Source: Martelella mediterranea
GTDB lineage: Bacteria; Pseudomonadota; Alphaproteobacteria; Rhizobiales; Rhizobiaceae
Direction: 5' to 3'
NCBI GenBank assembly: GCA_003001975.1
Contig: PVUG01000004.1
Coordinates: forward strand, 266,804 to 330,803
Length of the DNA: 64,000 nt
Part shown: piece by piece, positions 27,902 to 36,300 of the stretch
Layout of the letters: the number at the start of each line of letters is the position of its first letter
Numbering within the stretch: position 1 is the first letter of the stretch
Translations under genes and position numbers: made by a program
Notes under the pieces: generated by a model
What the model saw: only the letters and a program-made list of their open reading frames with translations
Told to the model about the DNA's origin: nothing
Databases searched by the model: none

Positions 27902-28097
27902 TTGTTGACAAAGCCAGCGACGTGAATGTGCGGGTCGCACCCGGCTTTCCCAACGGGGTCATGCTCGGACTTGATCCGAGCATCCATTACGCTCAAGCAA
28001 TTGAACATAAATTATTTTCAGGCACGCCTCATATCGCCATGGATCCTCCGATCAAGCCGGAGGATGACGCCGAGGCGAGTGGCAGGTTTGTCAACAA
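27902..28097. repeat. Composite inverted-repeat element between GTA gp5 and gp6
   Basis: Outer ends TTGTTGACAAA (27902-27912) and its exact complement (28087-28097) enclose two related inner arms, GTCATGCTCGGACTTGATCC (from 27958) and, inverted, GTCATCCTCCGGCTTGATCG (to about 28070). Each inner arm is itself a small hairpin with a CTTGATC centre. This is the look of the mosaic palindromic intergenic elements of rhizobia (RIME-type and related). It carries no gene. Confidence 0.7.
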
Positions 28098-28138
28098 CCC
28101 GGCCCGTGGTAGAGGCTGCTTCGTTTCCCTTCCGCCGC

Positions 28139-29383
28139 TTACGCTTCGCCGAACTTCACCAGCTTGATCGCCTCGAAGTTCTGCACCCCGCCGCCCACGC
28201 GCTTGGTGGTGTAGAACAGCACGTAGGGCTTGGCGGAATAGGGATCGCGCAGCACCCGCACACCGGCGCGGTCGACAACCAGATAACCGGCGGCGAAATC
28301 ACCAAAGGCGATCGACATGCTGTCGGTCCCGACATCCGGCATGTCTTCCGCCTCGGTCACCGGAAAGCCCATCAGCGAGGCTGGCTGGCCGAGACTTGCA
28401 GGTGGCTGCCAGAGATAGTTGCCGTCATCGTCCTTGAACTTGCGGATCGCCCCTTGCGTCTTCCGGTTCATCACGAAATTTGCGTTCTGGCGGTGCGCCG
28501 CCTTCAGCGCATAGATCGTCTCGATCAGCGTATCGGAAGGATCGGCCGCCTTGAAGTCGCCATCGACGCCGGTGGCGATATAGCCGATCATATCCCACTC
28601 CCAGGCGCTGTCGGCCACGGTGGTGTAGCTCAGGAACCCCTTGGGCGTATTCACCGTATTGCCGTTGACGAAGGCCGCCCCTTCCTGCTCGGCAAAGGCG
28701 ATATCGATCTCAGAAGCGATCCAGCTTTCGACATCGACAGCCGCATCGTCAAGCAGCGAGGCGCTTGCCGCCGGCATGGCGTAAAGCTCCATCGTCGGGA
28801 AGGTCAGTTCGGAGATATCCGGCGTTGCCGTCTGGTCGCGATCGGCAATCTCGCCGACCCAGCCGGCCGTGAAGCCCGAGGCGATGAACGGCTTCTTCAG
28901 CACCGCGCCAGAAACCTGGCGCACCGTTGCCAGCCGGCGGATCGGCGAGACGGCGGAAAGCCTGCGGCCGATTTCCGTGTCGGTCTCATCCGGCACCAGA
29001 TAGCCGCCATCGCTTTCCGTCGTCGAGATCGCCTTGGCCTCAAGCGCCCGGAGGCCATGCTCGTCACCACGGCGGATATAATTCTCGAACGCCGCCTTGT
29101 GCTCGCTCGCCGCAAGGCTCGTGCCGCGGCCAAGAGCTGGTCGCGCCTTCTTCAGCTGGATTTCCTCAAGTTGGCGGGCCTGTGCATCCATGGCGCGGTT
29201 GATGCGGTCGACCTTTTCGCGGGTCACCACATCCTCGCCCATCTTGCTTTCGATTTCGCCAAGCCGGCGGTCATTGGCATCCTTGAAGCTCTCGAAGCTC
29301 GACATGAACGCCTCGAACGCCTCCGAAATGCTCGCGGGCGCACTCTTGATCTCGGGCGCCGCTTTCATCTTCATATCTGTCAC
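28139..29383 (-). CDS. GTA gp5: major capsid protein (HK97 fold)
   Basis: 414 residues. A coiled-coil N-terminal scaffold-like region (about 20-80) precedes the capsid core: TTESDGGYLVPDE, LATVRQVSG, LDDAAVDVESWIASEIDIAF, FVNGNTVNTPKGFL and a C-terminal AIKLVKFGEA. The start is GTG 29383 with AGGA seven bases upstream. The N-terminal segment is expected to be removed by gp4. Complete and of normal length. Confidence 0.95.
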   Translation of the reverse strand: MTDMKMKAAPEIKSAPASISEAFEAFMSSFESFKDANDRRLGEIESKMGEDVVTREKVDRINRAMDAQARQLEEIQLKKARPALGRGTSLAASEHKAAFENYIRRGDEHGLRALEAKAISTTESDGGYLVPDETDTEIGRRLSAVSPIRRLATVRQVSGAVLKKPFIASGFTAGWVGEIADRDQTATPDISELTFPTMELYAMPAASASLLDDAAVDVESWIASEIDIAFAEQEGAAFVNGNTVNTPKGFLSYTTVADSAWEWDMIGYIATGVDGDFKAADPSDTLIETIYALKAAHRQNANFVMNRKTQGAIRKFKDDDGNYLWQPPASLGQPASLMGFPVTEAEDMPDVGTDSMSIAFGDFAAGYLVVDRAGVRVLRDPYSAKPYVLFYTTKRVGGGVQNFEAIKLVKFGEA

Positions 29384-29411
29384 GATGAATTCCTTTCAGT
29401 GATTGAAAAGG

Positions 29412-30128
29412 TCAGGACGACATCAACCGGCGTGCACGGTTCAAAAGCCCGAGCAGCCGTTCGTCGTCGGTCTCGTCGCCGCCGGCCGCATCCCGCCCGC
29501 CGACCAGCGCGTCATAGCCGCCGGACAGAAGCCGGCGCGCCGCCTTTCGGCTCAGGCCGGCATCCCGCGTCAGCCATCGCTCGAATTCCCTGATGGTGGG
29601 AAATGCGTCACCGGCCTGCTTCACGCTGGCAATGCGTGCCGATGGCAGCATCGGAAAGGTGACGATTGAAATTTCCCAGAGATCCGCTTCCAGCACCCGG
29701 CGCACCCCGGTTTTCGCATCGGTCTTGGCGCGCACGGTCTGAAACCCGATGGAAAGCCCGTCGAGACCGCCGGATTTCATCAGCGCATGCACCTCGCGGG
29801 CCCGCGCCACATCGGCCGAAAGCACACCCTCGACATAAAGCCCGCGCCCATCCTCGCGGATCTTGCGCCAGGCGCCGATCGGCTCGGACGGATCGTGCTG
29901 GAACAGCATTCGCACGCCTTCGGCCCCACGTTTCTGCAGCGAGCGCGAAAACGCGCCGCGCTCGATCATGTCCTTGCCGAGATCGATTTCGCCGAACAGG
30001 CTGGCATAGCCGGAAAACGAGCCGTCGCCGGCAAGATCGGTCAGCGACAGATCGGCATATTTCAGTTCATCGGCCAGCATGGTTTTCCCGCCCATATCCG
30101 CTCCTGTTTCAGGATTTTTGTTGCTCAT
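29412..30128 (-). CDS. GTA gp4: HK97-type prohead protease
   Basis: 238 residues from ATG 30128 (MSNKNPETG). FSGYASLFGEIDLGKDMIE, VRMLFQHDPSEPIGAW with the catalytic His, and LSIGFQTVRA and WEISIVTFPMLPSARI with the Ser/substrate segments are the family motifs. Starts three bases after the gp3 stop. Confidence 0.93.
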   Translation of the reverse strand: MSNKNPETGADMGGKTMLADELKYADLSLTDLAGDGSFSGYASLFGEIDLGKDMIERGAFSRSLQKRGAEGVRMLFQHDPSEPIGAWRKIREDGRGLYVEGVLSADVARAREVHALMKSGGLDGLSIGFQTVRAKTDAKTGVRRVLEADLWEISIVTFPMLPSARIASVKQAGDAFPTIREFERWLTRDAGLSRKAARRLLSGGYDALVGGRDAAGGDETDDERLLGLLNRARRLMSS

Positions 30129-30130
30129 GC

Positions 30131-31288
30131 TCAGTACCCCACGGCCTCGCGCTTCTCTTCGTCGGTGAGGAAAGCGGCCGCAGAAACGCGGGCCCACAGC
30201 GCATCGCGTTCGGCGGCAAGGGCCGGCACCTGATCGAGGTCGGGTTCAAGCTTCAGCCCCTCGCCGTAAACCGGCTCCAGCCAGGCCGTCAGCGAGGCGG
30301 CGGTGCGGGCAATCAGCGGCAGCACGGTCAACCGGTAGAAGGCGCGGTTGGCCTCCTGATAGTTGGAATAAGTGTTGTCACCGGGAATGCCGAGCATCAT
30401 CGGCGGCACGCCGATGGCAAGCGCGATATCACGGGCCGCCCCATTGCGCGCCTCGGTAAAATCCATGTCGCGCGGCGTCAGCCCCATCGCCTTCCAGTCG
30501 AGCCCGCCTTCCAGAAGCAGCGGCCGCCCGGCCTTCACCGGGCCGCTATAGCCCTCTTCCAGCTCCTGCTTCAGCCGCTCATACTGTTCCTCGGTCAGGT
30601 TACCGCCATCCTTGGGCTGATAGACCAGCGCGCCGGACGGTCGAGCCGAATTGTCGAGCAGCGCCTTGTTCCAGACCGATGCCGCATTGTGCAGGTCGAG
30701 CGCCCGCTGGGCAGCGGCCAGCGGCGAAAATCCCGTCTGGTCGTCGAGCGGATGAAACAGCCGCATATGAAGCAGGCTCAAACCATCACCTTCGGCGGCA
30801 AACCGGCTTACATGATTGCCGGTGCGATATTCATAAGCCTCCGGCCAGCCGTCACGCCCCTCGATGACGCGGATACGGTCAGGCCTCAGAAGATGCAGCT
30901 CGCGCAAATCCTCGCCCAGAACGATCGGTTCGACATAGGCATTGCCCGAAAGCAGCAACGCCCCGAACAGGGCTTCGAGAAAATCCGCCCCGCACATGCG
31001 CCGGTTCGGCCGTTTCAAAAGCGAAAGCAGCGGGTGGTCGGCGACAAGCGTGCCGTTTTCGAACAATTGCCAGGGCATGTTCCCTGCCGCCTCGGCGATC
31101 AGCCGGACAGCCCGATGGGCGACCGGGTTTTTCATGAACCCCTCGCGGGCAAGGGCGGTGTAAGAGCGGCCGGACCAGCGCGCCTCGCCGCTCAGCGCCA
31201 GCGCGGAGACCATTGTCGCCGCCTTTTTATCGGACACGCGGGCAGCGTCGGCCGGGCGCCTGCCCGGCAGATGAAAGGGCATTTTCAT
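30131..31288 (-). CDS. GTA gp3: portal protein
   Basis: 385 residues, HK97-family portal. Motifs NPVAHRAVRLIAEAAGNMPW, LLLSGNAYVEP, LRPDRIRVIEG, IALAIGVPPMMLGIPGDNTY and SNYQEANRAFYRLTVLPLI are all present. Forms the dodecameric DNA entry ring. ATG 31288 with AGGGG six bases upstream. A terminator lies 30 bases upstream of the start, at the end of the inserted Dabb gene. Confidence 0.95.
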   Translation of the reverse strand: MKMPFHLPGRRPADAARVSDKKAATMVSALALSGEARWSGRSYTALAREGFMKNPVAHRAVRLIAEAAGNMPWQLFENGTLVADHPLLSLLKRPNRRMCGADFLEALFGALLLSGNAYVEPIVLGEDLRELHLLRPDRIRVIEGRDGWPEAYEYRTGNHVSRFAAEGDGLSLLHMRLFHPLDDQTGFSPLAAAQRALDLHNAASVWNKALLDNSARPSGALVYQPKDGGNLTEEQYERLKQELEEGYSGPVKAGRPLLLEGGLDWKAMGLTPRDMDFTEARNGAARDIALAIGVPPMMLGIPGDNTYSNYQEANRAFYRLTVLPLIARTAASLTAWLEPVYGEGLKLEPDLDQVPALAAERDALWARVSAAAFLTDEEKREAVGY

Positions 31289-31317
31289 GCCTCACCCCTT
31301 TTTCCTTGGCTTGAAAC

Positions 31318-31344
31318 AAAAAAGCCCCGGCGAACCGGGGCTTT
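31318..31344 (-). terminator. Intrinsic terminator after the Dabb gene, before GTA gp3
   Basis: Perfect 10-bp stem AAAGCCCCGG/CCGGGGCTTT (31321-31330 with 31335-31344), four-base loop, six T residues on the minus strand. It closes the Dabb gene and also lies in the path of any transcript from gp1-gp2 to gp3. Confidence 0.85.
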
Positions 31345-31368
31345 GTCAGTCAAATTTCAGTTGAGACC

Positions 31369-31686
31369 TCAGTCCCTGTAGCGCGAGTGCCGCACTGCAA
31401 CCGAAGAGTCAAAATCGGCGGCAATCCGCATTTCGCGGAGCGGCCGGACCAGAGAGGTCGACTTCTCATAAAGCGGGTGGGCGCGATAGGCGGCAAGCGC
31501 CGCCTCGTCCTCAAACTCGCCATAGACGATGAAATCGACTTTCTCGTCATAAAGATCGCTGCGCGCGTTGCGGCCGATCTCCAGCACTGTTGCATGCGGG
31601 TTTTCCGTCAGGATCGAAAGACCGGCCTCGACCGCATCCGCGTCACCGCCTTCCGGCACCGAAAAGAAAACGATATGTCTGATCAT
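31369..31686 (-). CDS. Dabb (stress-responsive alpha/beta-barrel) protein carried in GTA cluster
   Basis: 105 residues. MIRHIVFFSVPEGGD, VLEIGRNARSDLYDE, DFIVYGEFEDEAALAAYRAHP and VRPLREMRIAADF match the dimeric Dabb ferredoxin-like fold. It has no phage-particle role that I know. ATG 31686 with GAGG seven bases upstream. It lies 84 bases after gp2, where a TTGACG (31764-31759) could be a -35 box although no good -10 follows, and has its own strong terminator. This is a moron-like arrangement in the structural operon. Confidence 0.85.
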   Translation of the reverse strand: MIRHIVFFSVPEGGDADAVEAGLSILTENPHATVLEIGRNARSDLYDEKVDFIVYGEFEDEAALAAYRAHPLYEKSTSLVRPLREMRIAADFDSSVAVRHSRYRD

Positions 31687-31770
31687 GCGAAAACCTCATG
31701 CAATGCCGAAACGGCCGATAGCGGCAACCGGCTAGCATGCGGCATTGTGCGGTGCAAGCGTCAATAGCGC

Positions 31771-33102
31771 TCAAACGCCGCGCACCCGCGGCACGCCGTC
31801 GCCCTCCAGGAGCAAAGCCGTCAGTGCCCAGACCAGCGCATCCAGCCGGTCAGGCGAGCGTCCGGCGGAAAGCCCATCCGGCCCGAAATCGCACATCTGG
31901 TCGACGAGCCGGGCAAAATGCCCCGCATGGCGCACCCTGCCCTGCTCGTAGAGTGCCGCCACCGGTTCGGCGCGCAGAAACTTGCCGCGTTTGGCCCTGA
32001 CCGTCGAAACCGGCAGGCGTTCGTCAACGCTTTTGAGCATTGCGGTCACCATATCGCCGCCCTGATTGATCTCCGCCACCACCCGGTCGGCATCGAACCG
32101 GCGAAACGCCTCGACCACCGCCAGCGCCCATTGCGCCGGCGTCCCGCCCTCAACGGAACAGTCCGCCAGCACCAATGCGCCATCATTTTCCATGGCTCCG
32201 GCAACCACGATGCCGCAGACGGATCGGCGGCCGGAGCCCGAAGGCGGGTCGACGGCAACGACAATCCGCCCCGTCGCCATTGCATTGCGCGAAACGGCCG
32301 CCTCAAGCTCCATGCGCCGCCAGAGCCCGTCCTCGCGGTCCTCGATCAGCTCGCCGTCCAGTTCCTGGCGGCCAAGCCGCGTGCCGCCATAGCGGCTCGC
32401 AAGCGCCTTGATGAACCCTGGCGCCAGATTGGCGCGGTTATCCGCCGTCGCAATCCGCGTCAGCGCCGTATCATTCTCCGCCATCAGCTTTTTCAGCAGC
32501 GGCACGGCACGCGGCGTTGTCGTCACCATCTGGCACGGCGTTGCGCCGAGCCGCAGCCCGAACTGCAACATATCCCAGCATTCCTGGCCGTAACGCCATT
32601 TCGCCAGCTCATCGCACCAGGCAAAATGAAACTGCGGCCCGCGCAGCGCCTCCGGGTCCTCGGAGGAAAACAGATAGGCCATGGCGCCATTCGGCCAAAC
32701 CAGCCTGCGCCGCGTGATCTCGAAAACCGGTTTCATCCGCCGCGCCACCCGGCAAATGCCGGATACGCCGTCAATCATCACCTCGCGGGCATCGCCCAGC
32801 GTTTCGGCCACCAGCGCCATGCGCAGATCGCTTTTCGGCCCGCCGGCAAGCGCCAGCCCATGCACCCATTCCGCCCCGGCGCGGGTCTTGCCGGAACCGC
32901 GTCCGCCCATCAAAAGCCACGTCCGCCAGTGCCCTGCCGGCGGCAGTTGTTCCGGCCGTGCCAGAAACGACCAGTCACGCGCCAGTTCGCGGACAAAGGC
33001 ATAAGGATCATACGGTGCCCGGTCCGGCCCGCTCGGCGATCCGCTTTTGCGCCAGTTCCTCGGCCCGCTTTTCAATGAGGTCGAGGAAGTGGGCTTTGGC
33101 AT
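31771..33102 (-). CDS. GTA gp2: large terminase subunit
   Basis: About 443 residues from ATG 33102 (33108 and 33159 are alternatives inside gp1). Walker A GGRGSGKTRAGAEW, Walker B region HFAWCDELAKW, coupling motif TTTPRAVPLLKKL, and the nuclease start IVVAVDPPSGSG with the acidic residue; a second acidic cluster lies near RLDALVWAL. This is the DNA-packaging motor. All catalytic motifs are visible, so packaging may be functional. Overlaps gp1 by 95 bases. Confidence 0.93.
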   Translation of the reverse strand: MPKPTSSTSLKSGPRNWRKSGSPSGPDRAPYDPYAFVRELARDWSFLARPEQLPPAGHWRTWLLMGGRGSGKTRAGAEWVHGLALAGGPKSDLRMALVAETLGDAREVMIDGVSGICRVARRMKPVFEITRRRLVWPNGAMAYLFSSEDPEALRGPQFHFAWCDELAKWRYGQECWDMLQFGLRLGATPCQMVTTTPRAVPLLKKLMAENDTALTRIATADNRANLAPGFIKALASRYGGTRLGRQELDGELIEDREDGLWRRMELEAAVSRNAMATGRIVVAVDPPSGSGRRSVCGIVVAGAMENDGALVLADCSVEGGTPAQWALAVVEAFRRFDADRVVAEINQGGDMVTAMLKSVDERLPVSTVRAKRGKFLRAEPVAALYEQGRVRHAGHFARLVDQMCDFGPDGLSAGRSPDRLDALVWALTALLLEGDGVPRVRGV

Positions 33103-33508
33103 CGTCATAGTCCCTGAGGTTGAGATCGCGCTCTTCCGCATTGCGGCGGCTTTCGGCAAGCCGGCGCTGCAGTTCGTCGGCCTTTTCCAGCGTGCGGATG
33201 ATCAGCGCCACCGCGTCGGCCGCCGCCTTCACCTCGCCGCGCACATCCGTCGCATCACCGTCTTCGGCGCGGCTCTTCTTCACCGCCGCCATCCGCAGTT
33301 TGCGGAAAAAGGCAAACTGGGCCCGCATCTCGGCCGTCAGATCGTTCAGCAAAAGCCTGAGCGCATCATCGGCATCGCCACTGCGCGCCTTCGGCTCGAT
33401 CACATGATAGGCCGCATCCACACGCCGCCCGGCGAGATCGCCATCATAGCGCGGGCTGCGCGGCCAAAGCCCGAACAGCGAAATATCGCATGTCTCATGG
33501 TCAACCAC
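33008..33508 (-). CDS. GTA gp1: probable small terminase subunit
   Basis: 166 residues from GTG 33508, which has a near-perfect AAGGAGGT three bases upstream. The reading frame continues to 33676 but crosses a terminator hairpin, so the longer start is rejected. The C-terminal half is a charged coiled coil (LRTLEKADELQRRLAESRRN and onward), as in RcGTA small terminase. Position directly before the large terminase supports the call; sequence similarity is weak to the eye. Confidence 0.7.
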   Translation of the reverse strand: MVDHETCDISLFGLWPRSPRYDGDLAGRRVDAAYHVIEPKARSGDADDALRLLLNDLTAEMRAQFAFFRKLRMAAVKKSRAEDGDATDVRGEVKAAADAVALIIRTLEKADELQRRLAESRRNAEERDLNLRDYDDAKAHFLDLIEKRAEELAQKRIAERAGPGTV

Positions 33509-33546
33509 GAAACCTCCTTCCGGCGCTCCGGCAGCCGTTCGGCAAC

Positions 33547-33573
33547 AAAAAAGCCCGGTTGGAAAACCGGGCT
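33547..33573 (-). terminator. Intrinsic terminator in the predicted GTA leader
   Basis: 9-bp perfect stem AGCCCGGTT/AACCGGGCT (33552-33560 with 33565-33573), loop of four, then six T residues on the minus strand. It lies 38 bases before the gp1 start. It could end the transcript of the AhpD-like gene upstream or act as an attenuator of the GTA operon. A copy of CCCGGTT lies about 30 bases before the hairpin and could pair with the 3' arm as an alternative fold. Confidence 0.8.
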
Positions 33574-33647
33574 GAAAAATCGGATGATGAGCCTGAAACC
33601 GGGTTTGGTGTCGTCTCCGACCCTCACAGATTTCCGACTGTAGATAA

Positions 33648-33676
33648 AACCTATCAAACGACCGTAACGCCGTCAA
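33648..33676 (-). promoter_or_regulatory. Predicted promoter of the GTA operon
   Basis: -35 box TTGACG (33676-33671), 17-base spacer, -10 box TAGGTT (33653-33648), in an AT-rich gap after the AhpD-like gene. Initiation near 33641 gives a leader of about 130 bases that contains the terminator at 33547-33573. The -10 is imperfect, which would suit an activator-dependent promoter. Confidence 0.45.
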
Positions 33677-33706
33677 GGATTATTTTCCTATTATGTGATT
33701 TTTTTC

Positions 33707-34051
33707 TCATTTTGCCGAGAACTGGTCGAAGGCTTCCATCGCGTGTGCGGAATACATCAGCGACGGTCCGCCGCCCATATAGACAGCGACCCCCAGCACT
33801 TCCTCATATTCCGCCCGGGTCACGCCAAGCTTGACCAGCGCCTTGGCATGAAAGGCGATGCAGGGCTCGCAGCGCAGCGCCACCGCCATGCCGAGCGCGA
33901 TATATTCCTTGGTCTTGGCATCAAGTGCATTCGCCTTGCAGGCAGCGCCTGCCATTGCCGAAAACCCGCTCATCGTTTCGGTTATGTCCTTGCGAAGCAC
34001 GGCGGTCTGCTTCGAAACATCGACGGTCATCTGAACGTAGTCGGTAGCCAT
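33707..34051 (-). CDS. Carboxymuconolactone decarboxylase/AhpD-like protein
   Basis: 114 residues with the redox-type motif LRCEPCIAFHAKALVKLG (CxxC-x3-H) and GMAVALRC/GVAVYMGGGPSLMY helices of the AhpD-like fold. Probable small thiol peroxidase or alkylhydroperoxidase; decarboxylase activity is not implied by the CxxC subgroup. ATG 34051 with AAGGAA seven bases upstream. First gene upstream of the GTA cluster, same strand. Confidence 0.88.
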   Translation of the reverse strand: MATDYVQMTVDVSKQTAVLRKDITETMSGFSAMAGAACKANALDAKTKEYIALGMAVALRCEPCIAFHAKALVKLGVTRAEYEEVLGVAVYMGGGPSLMYSAHAMEAFDQFSAK

Positions 34052-34160
34052 GGGAGGATTCCTTTATATTCATACTTACGAGGATGAATACATAAAACCC
34101 GTCCATAGCCCTGCCTTGCGCTGGATCAAGCGCGCAGGGACAAACCGGAATTGGAGCCGA

Positions 34161-34640
34161 TCAGCCGGTTTTCTCACCCGTCAGCACCGGCCATTCGATG
34201 ATGTAGTCCTCATAGTCCTCCACCGGCACCTCCATCTCGCTGACCGTCCGGTCGCGCGCGGAAATGCCGGCCTGATGCACGGTTTCGCGATCGCCGGAAA
34301 CGAGATAGTGCCACCAGTAAAGGTCATGGCCTTCATGCACGAGCCGATAGGCGCAGGTCGGCGGCAGCCAGGGGATTTCCTCAACGCCCGCAAGGTCGAG
34401 CTGAATACATTCCGGCACCGTTTTCCAGCGCTCCGGATAGTCCGAACACTGGCAGCTGTGGCCGTCGAGCAGGCGACAGGCAACCGAGGTATAGGCAATC
34501 TCGCCGGTCTCCCAGTCCTCCAGCTTGTTGAGACAGCACAGCCCGCAGCCATCGCACAGGCTCTCCCATTCGCGGTTGTTCATCTGATCGAGCCGCTTTG
34601 TCCGCCAGAACGGTTGCTGTTCCTGTGCCTTGTCGACCAT
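34161..34640 (-). CDS. YcgN family cysteine-cluster protein
   Basis: 159 residues. Cys-rich core [14 protein letters not shown], then [19 protein letters not shown] and [10 protein letters not shown], the UPF0260/YcgN signature; the clustered Cys suggest Zn or Fe-S binding. The C-terminus has [12 protein letters not shown] and DYEDYIIEW. Biochemical role unknown. Single gene, divergent from the ABC importer. Confidence 0.92.
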   Translation of the reverse strand: MVDKAQEQQPFWRTKRLDQMNNREWESLCDGCGLCCLNKLEDWETGEIAYTSVACRLLDGHSCQCSDYPERWKTVPECIQLDLAGVEEIPWLPPTCAYRLVHEGHDLYWWHYLVSGDRETVHQAGISARDRTVSEMEVPVEDYEDYIIEWPVLTGEKTG

Positions 34641-34875
34641 ATCCGGATCACCTTCATGTTGAAGGCCGCTATATGCGACGGCCTGTCCCGCGGTTCAACC
34701 CGCCATCGGCGCATATGCCGAAGGTAAGCCGGCGCTGCCTTCGACCAAGGTCTTATCACTTTCGCTCAATTGCGACAATTTGACCGCTTGTTACTGTCTT
34801 CCATGCGCTTTGGAGGAAAGCGCCGCTGCACCCTGAGGAGCGTGCAGTCATCTCTGACGACTTGGGAGGAGTCCG

Positions 34876-36222
34876 ATGTCAAAATTTATCATCAACCGAC
34901 GCAGCCTGCTGCGCGCGGGTGCGGCTGCCGGTGTGACACTGGCCGCACCGATGCATTTCATGCGCGGAGCCTATGCGCAGGACATGTCGTGCAACATGCC
35001 GACCGGCAGCACCGTCACCCTCGGCTTCAACGTGCCGCAGACCGGCCCTTACGCCGATGAGGGGGCGGATGAAATGAAGGCGCTGCAGCTTGCCGCCAAG
35101 CATCTGAACGGGGAAGGCGACGGCGGTATGCTGGCCACCTTCTCCTCCAAGGCGCTGAAGGGCAACGGCATTCTCGGCAAGAAGGTCAACTACGTCACCG
35201 GCGACACACAGACCAAATCCGATGCCGCCCGCGACAGCGCCAAGCGCATGATCGAGAAGGAAGGCGCAGTGATGATCACCGGCGGCTCATCTTCGGGCGT
35301 GGCTGTCGCCGTCCAGAGCCTCTGCCAGGACATGGGCGTGATCTTCATGGCCGGTCTCACCCACTCCAACGACACCACCGGCAAGGACAAGCGCCGCTAC
35401 GGTTTCCGTCACTTCTTCAACGCCTATCAGTCGGGCGAGGCGCTCGCGCCTGTGCTCCAGCAGGAATACGGTTCCGACCGCCGCGCCTATCACCTGACGG
35501 CCGACTACACCTGGGGCTGGACCCAGGAGGAATCGATCAAGAACGCAACGGAGGGTCTCGGCTGGGAAACCGTCCAGACCGTCAAGACGCCGGTCGGCGC
35601 CGGCGATTTCTCGCAGTACATCACCCCGGTGCTGAACTCCGGCGCAGATGTGCTGATCCTCAACCATTACGGCGGCGACATGGTCAATTCCCTGACCCAG
35701 GCCGTGCAGTTCGGTCTGAAGGACAAGCAGGTCAACGGCAAGAATTTCGAGATCGTCGTGCCGCTGTTCTCCCGCCTGATGGCGCAGGGCGCAGGCGCGG
35801 CCGCTGAAAACATTCTCGGCTCGGCCAACTGGAACTGGTCGCTCGATGATGACGGCAGCCAGGCTTTCGTCCAATCCTTCGGCGCGGAATACGGCTTCCC
35901 GCCGTCCCAGGCCGCCCACACCTGCTATGTCCAGGCCCTGCTTTATGCCGATGCCGTGGAACGCGCCGGCACCTTCTTCGCACCGGAAGTCATCAAGGCG
36001 CTGGAAGGTTTCGAGTTCGACGGCATGGGCAACGGCCCGACGCTTTACCGCGCCGCCGATCACCAGTGCATGAAGGATGTGCTGGTGGTGCGCGGCAATC
36101 CCGATCCGCAAAGCGAGTTCGACCTTCTGGAAGTCGTCAAGGTCGTGCCGCGTGCCGATGTCGACTACGACCCGTCGATCTTCGGCGGCGAGCTCGGCCC
36201 GGATACGGCCAAGACCTGCTGA
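34876..36222 (+). CDS. ABC importer substrate-binding protein, branched-chain amino acid type
   Basis: 448 residues. The N-terminus has a Tat-like twin-arginine signal (NRRSLLRAGAAAG) with cleavage near AYAQD. The mature part follows the type-I periplasmic fold of LivK-like proteins: VTLGFNVPQTGPYADEG, MITGGSSSGVAVAVQ, YQSGEALAPVLQQEYG. Folding before export would be unusual for this family. The ligand cannot be read from sequence; amino acids, amides or urea are options. First gene of a five-gene plus-strand operon. Confidence 0.9.
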   Translation: MSKFIINRRSLLRAGAAAGVTLAAPMHFMRGAYAQDMSCNMPTGSTVTLGFNVPQTGPYADEGADEMKALQLAAKHLNGEGDGGMLATFSSKALKGNGILGKKVNYVTGDTQTKSDAARDSAKRMIEKEGAVMITGGSSSGVAVAVQSLCQDMGVIFMAGLTHSNDTTGKDKRRYGFRHFFNAYQSGEALAPVLQQEYGSDRRAYHLTADYTWGWTQEESIKNATEGLGWETVQTVKTPVGAGDFSQYITPVLNSGADVLILNHYGGDMVNSLTQAVQFGLKDKQVNGKNFEIVVPLFSRLMAQGAGAAAENILGSANWNWSLDDDGSQAFVQSFGAEYGFPPSQAAHTCYVQALLYADAVERAGTFFAPEVIKALEGFEFDGMGNGPTLYRAADHQCMKDVLVVRGNPDPQSEFDLLEVVKVVPRADVDYDPSIFGGELGPDTAKTC

Positions 36223-36246
36223 TCTGAAACGATCGCTTGCATTTTC

Positions 36247-36273
36247 GGCCGGGCGTAACAATAGCGCCCGGCC
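36247..36273 (+). terminator. Hairpin between substrate-binding protein and permease genes
   Basis: Perfect 9-bp stem GGCCGGGCG/CGCCCGGCC (36247-36255 with 36265-36273) and nine-base loop, no T-run. Such hairpins often protect the 3' end of binding-protein mRNA and lower permease expression. Confidence 0.5.
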
Positions 36274-36300
36274 CTTCCGGCAACAGTGGAAACGCGGTCA

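Noticed and set aside
33508..33676. N-terminal extension of GTA gp1 up to 33676
   Set aside because: It would run through the terminator hairpin and the T-run; GTG 33508 has a near-perfect ribosome site.
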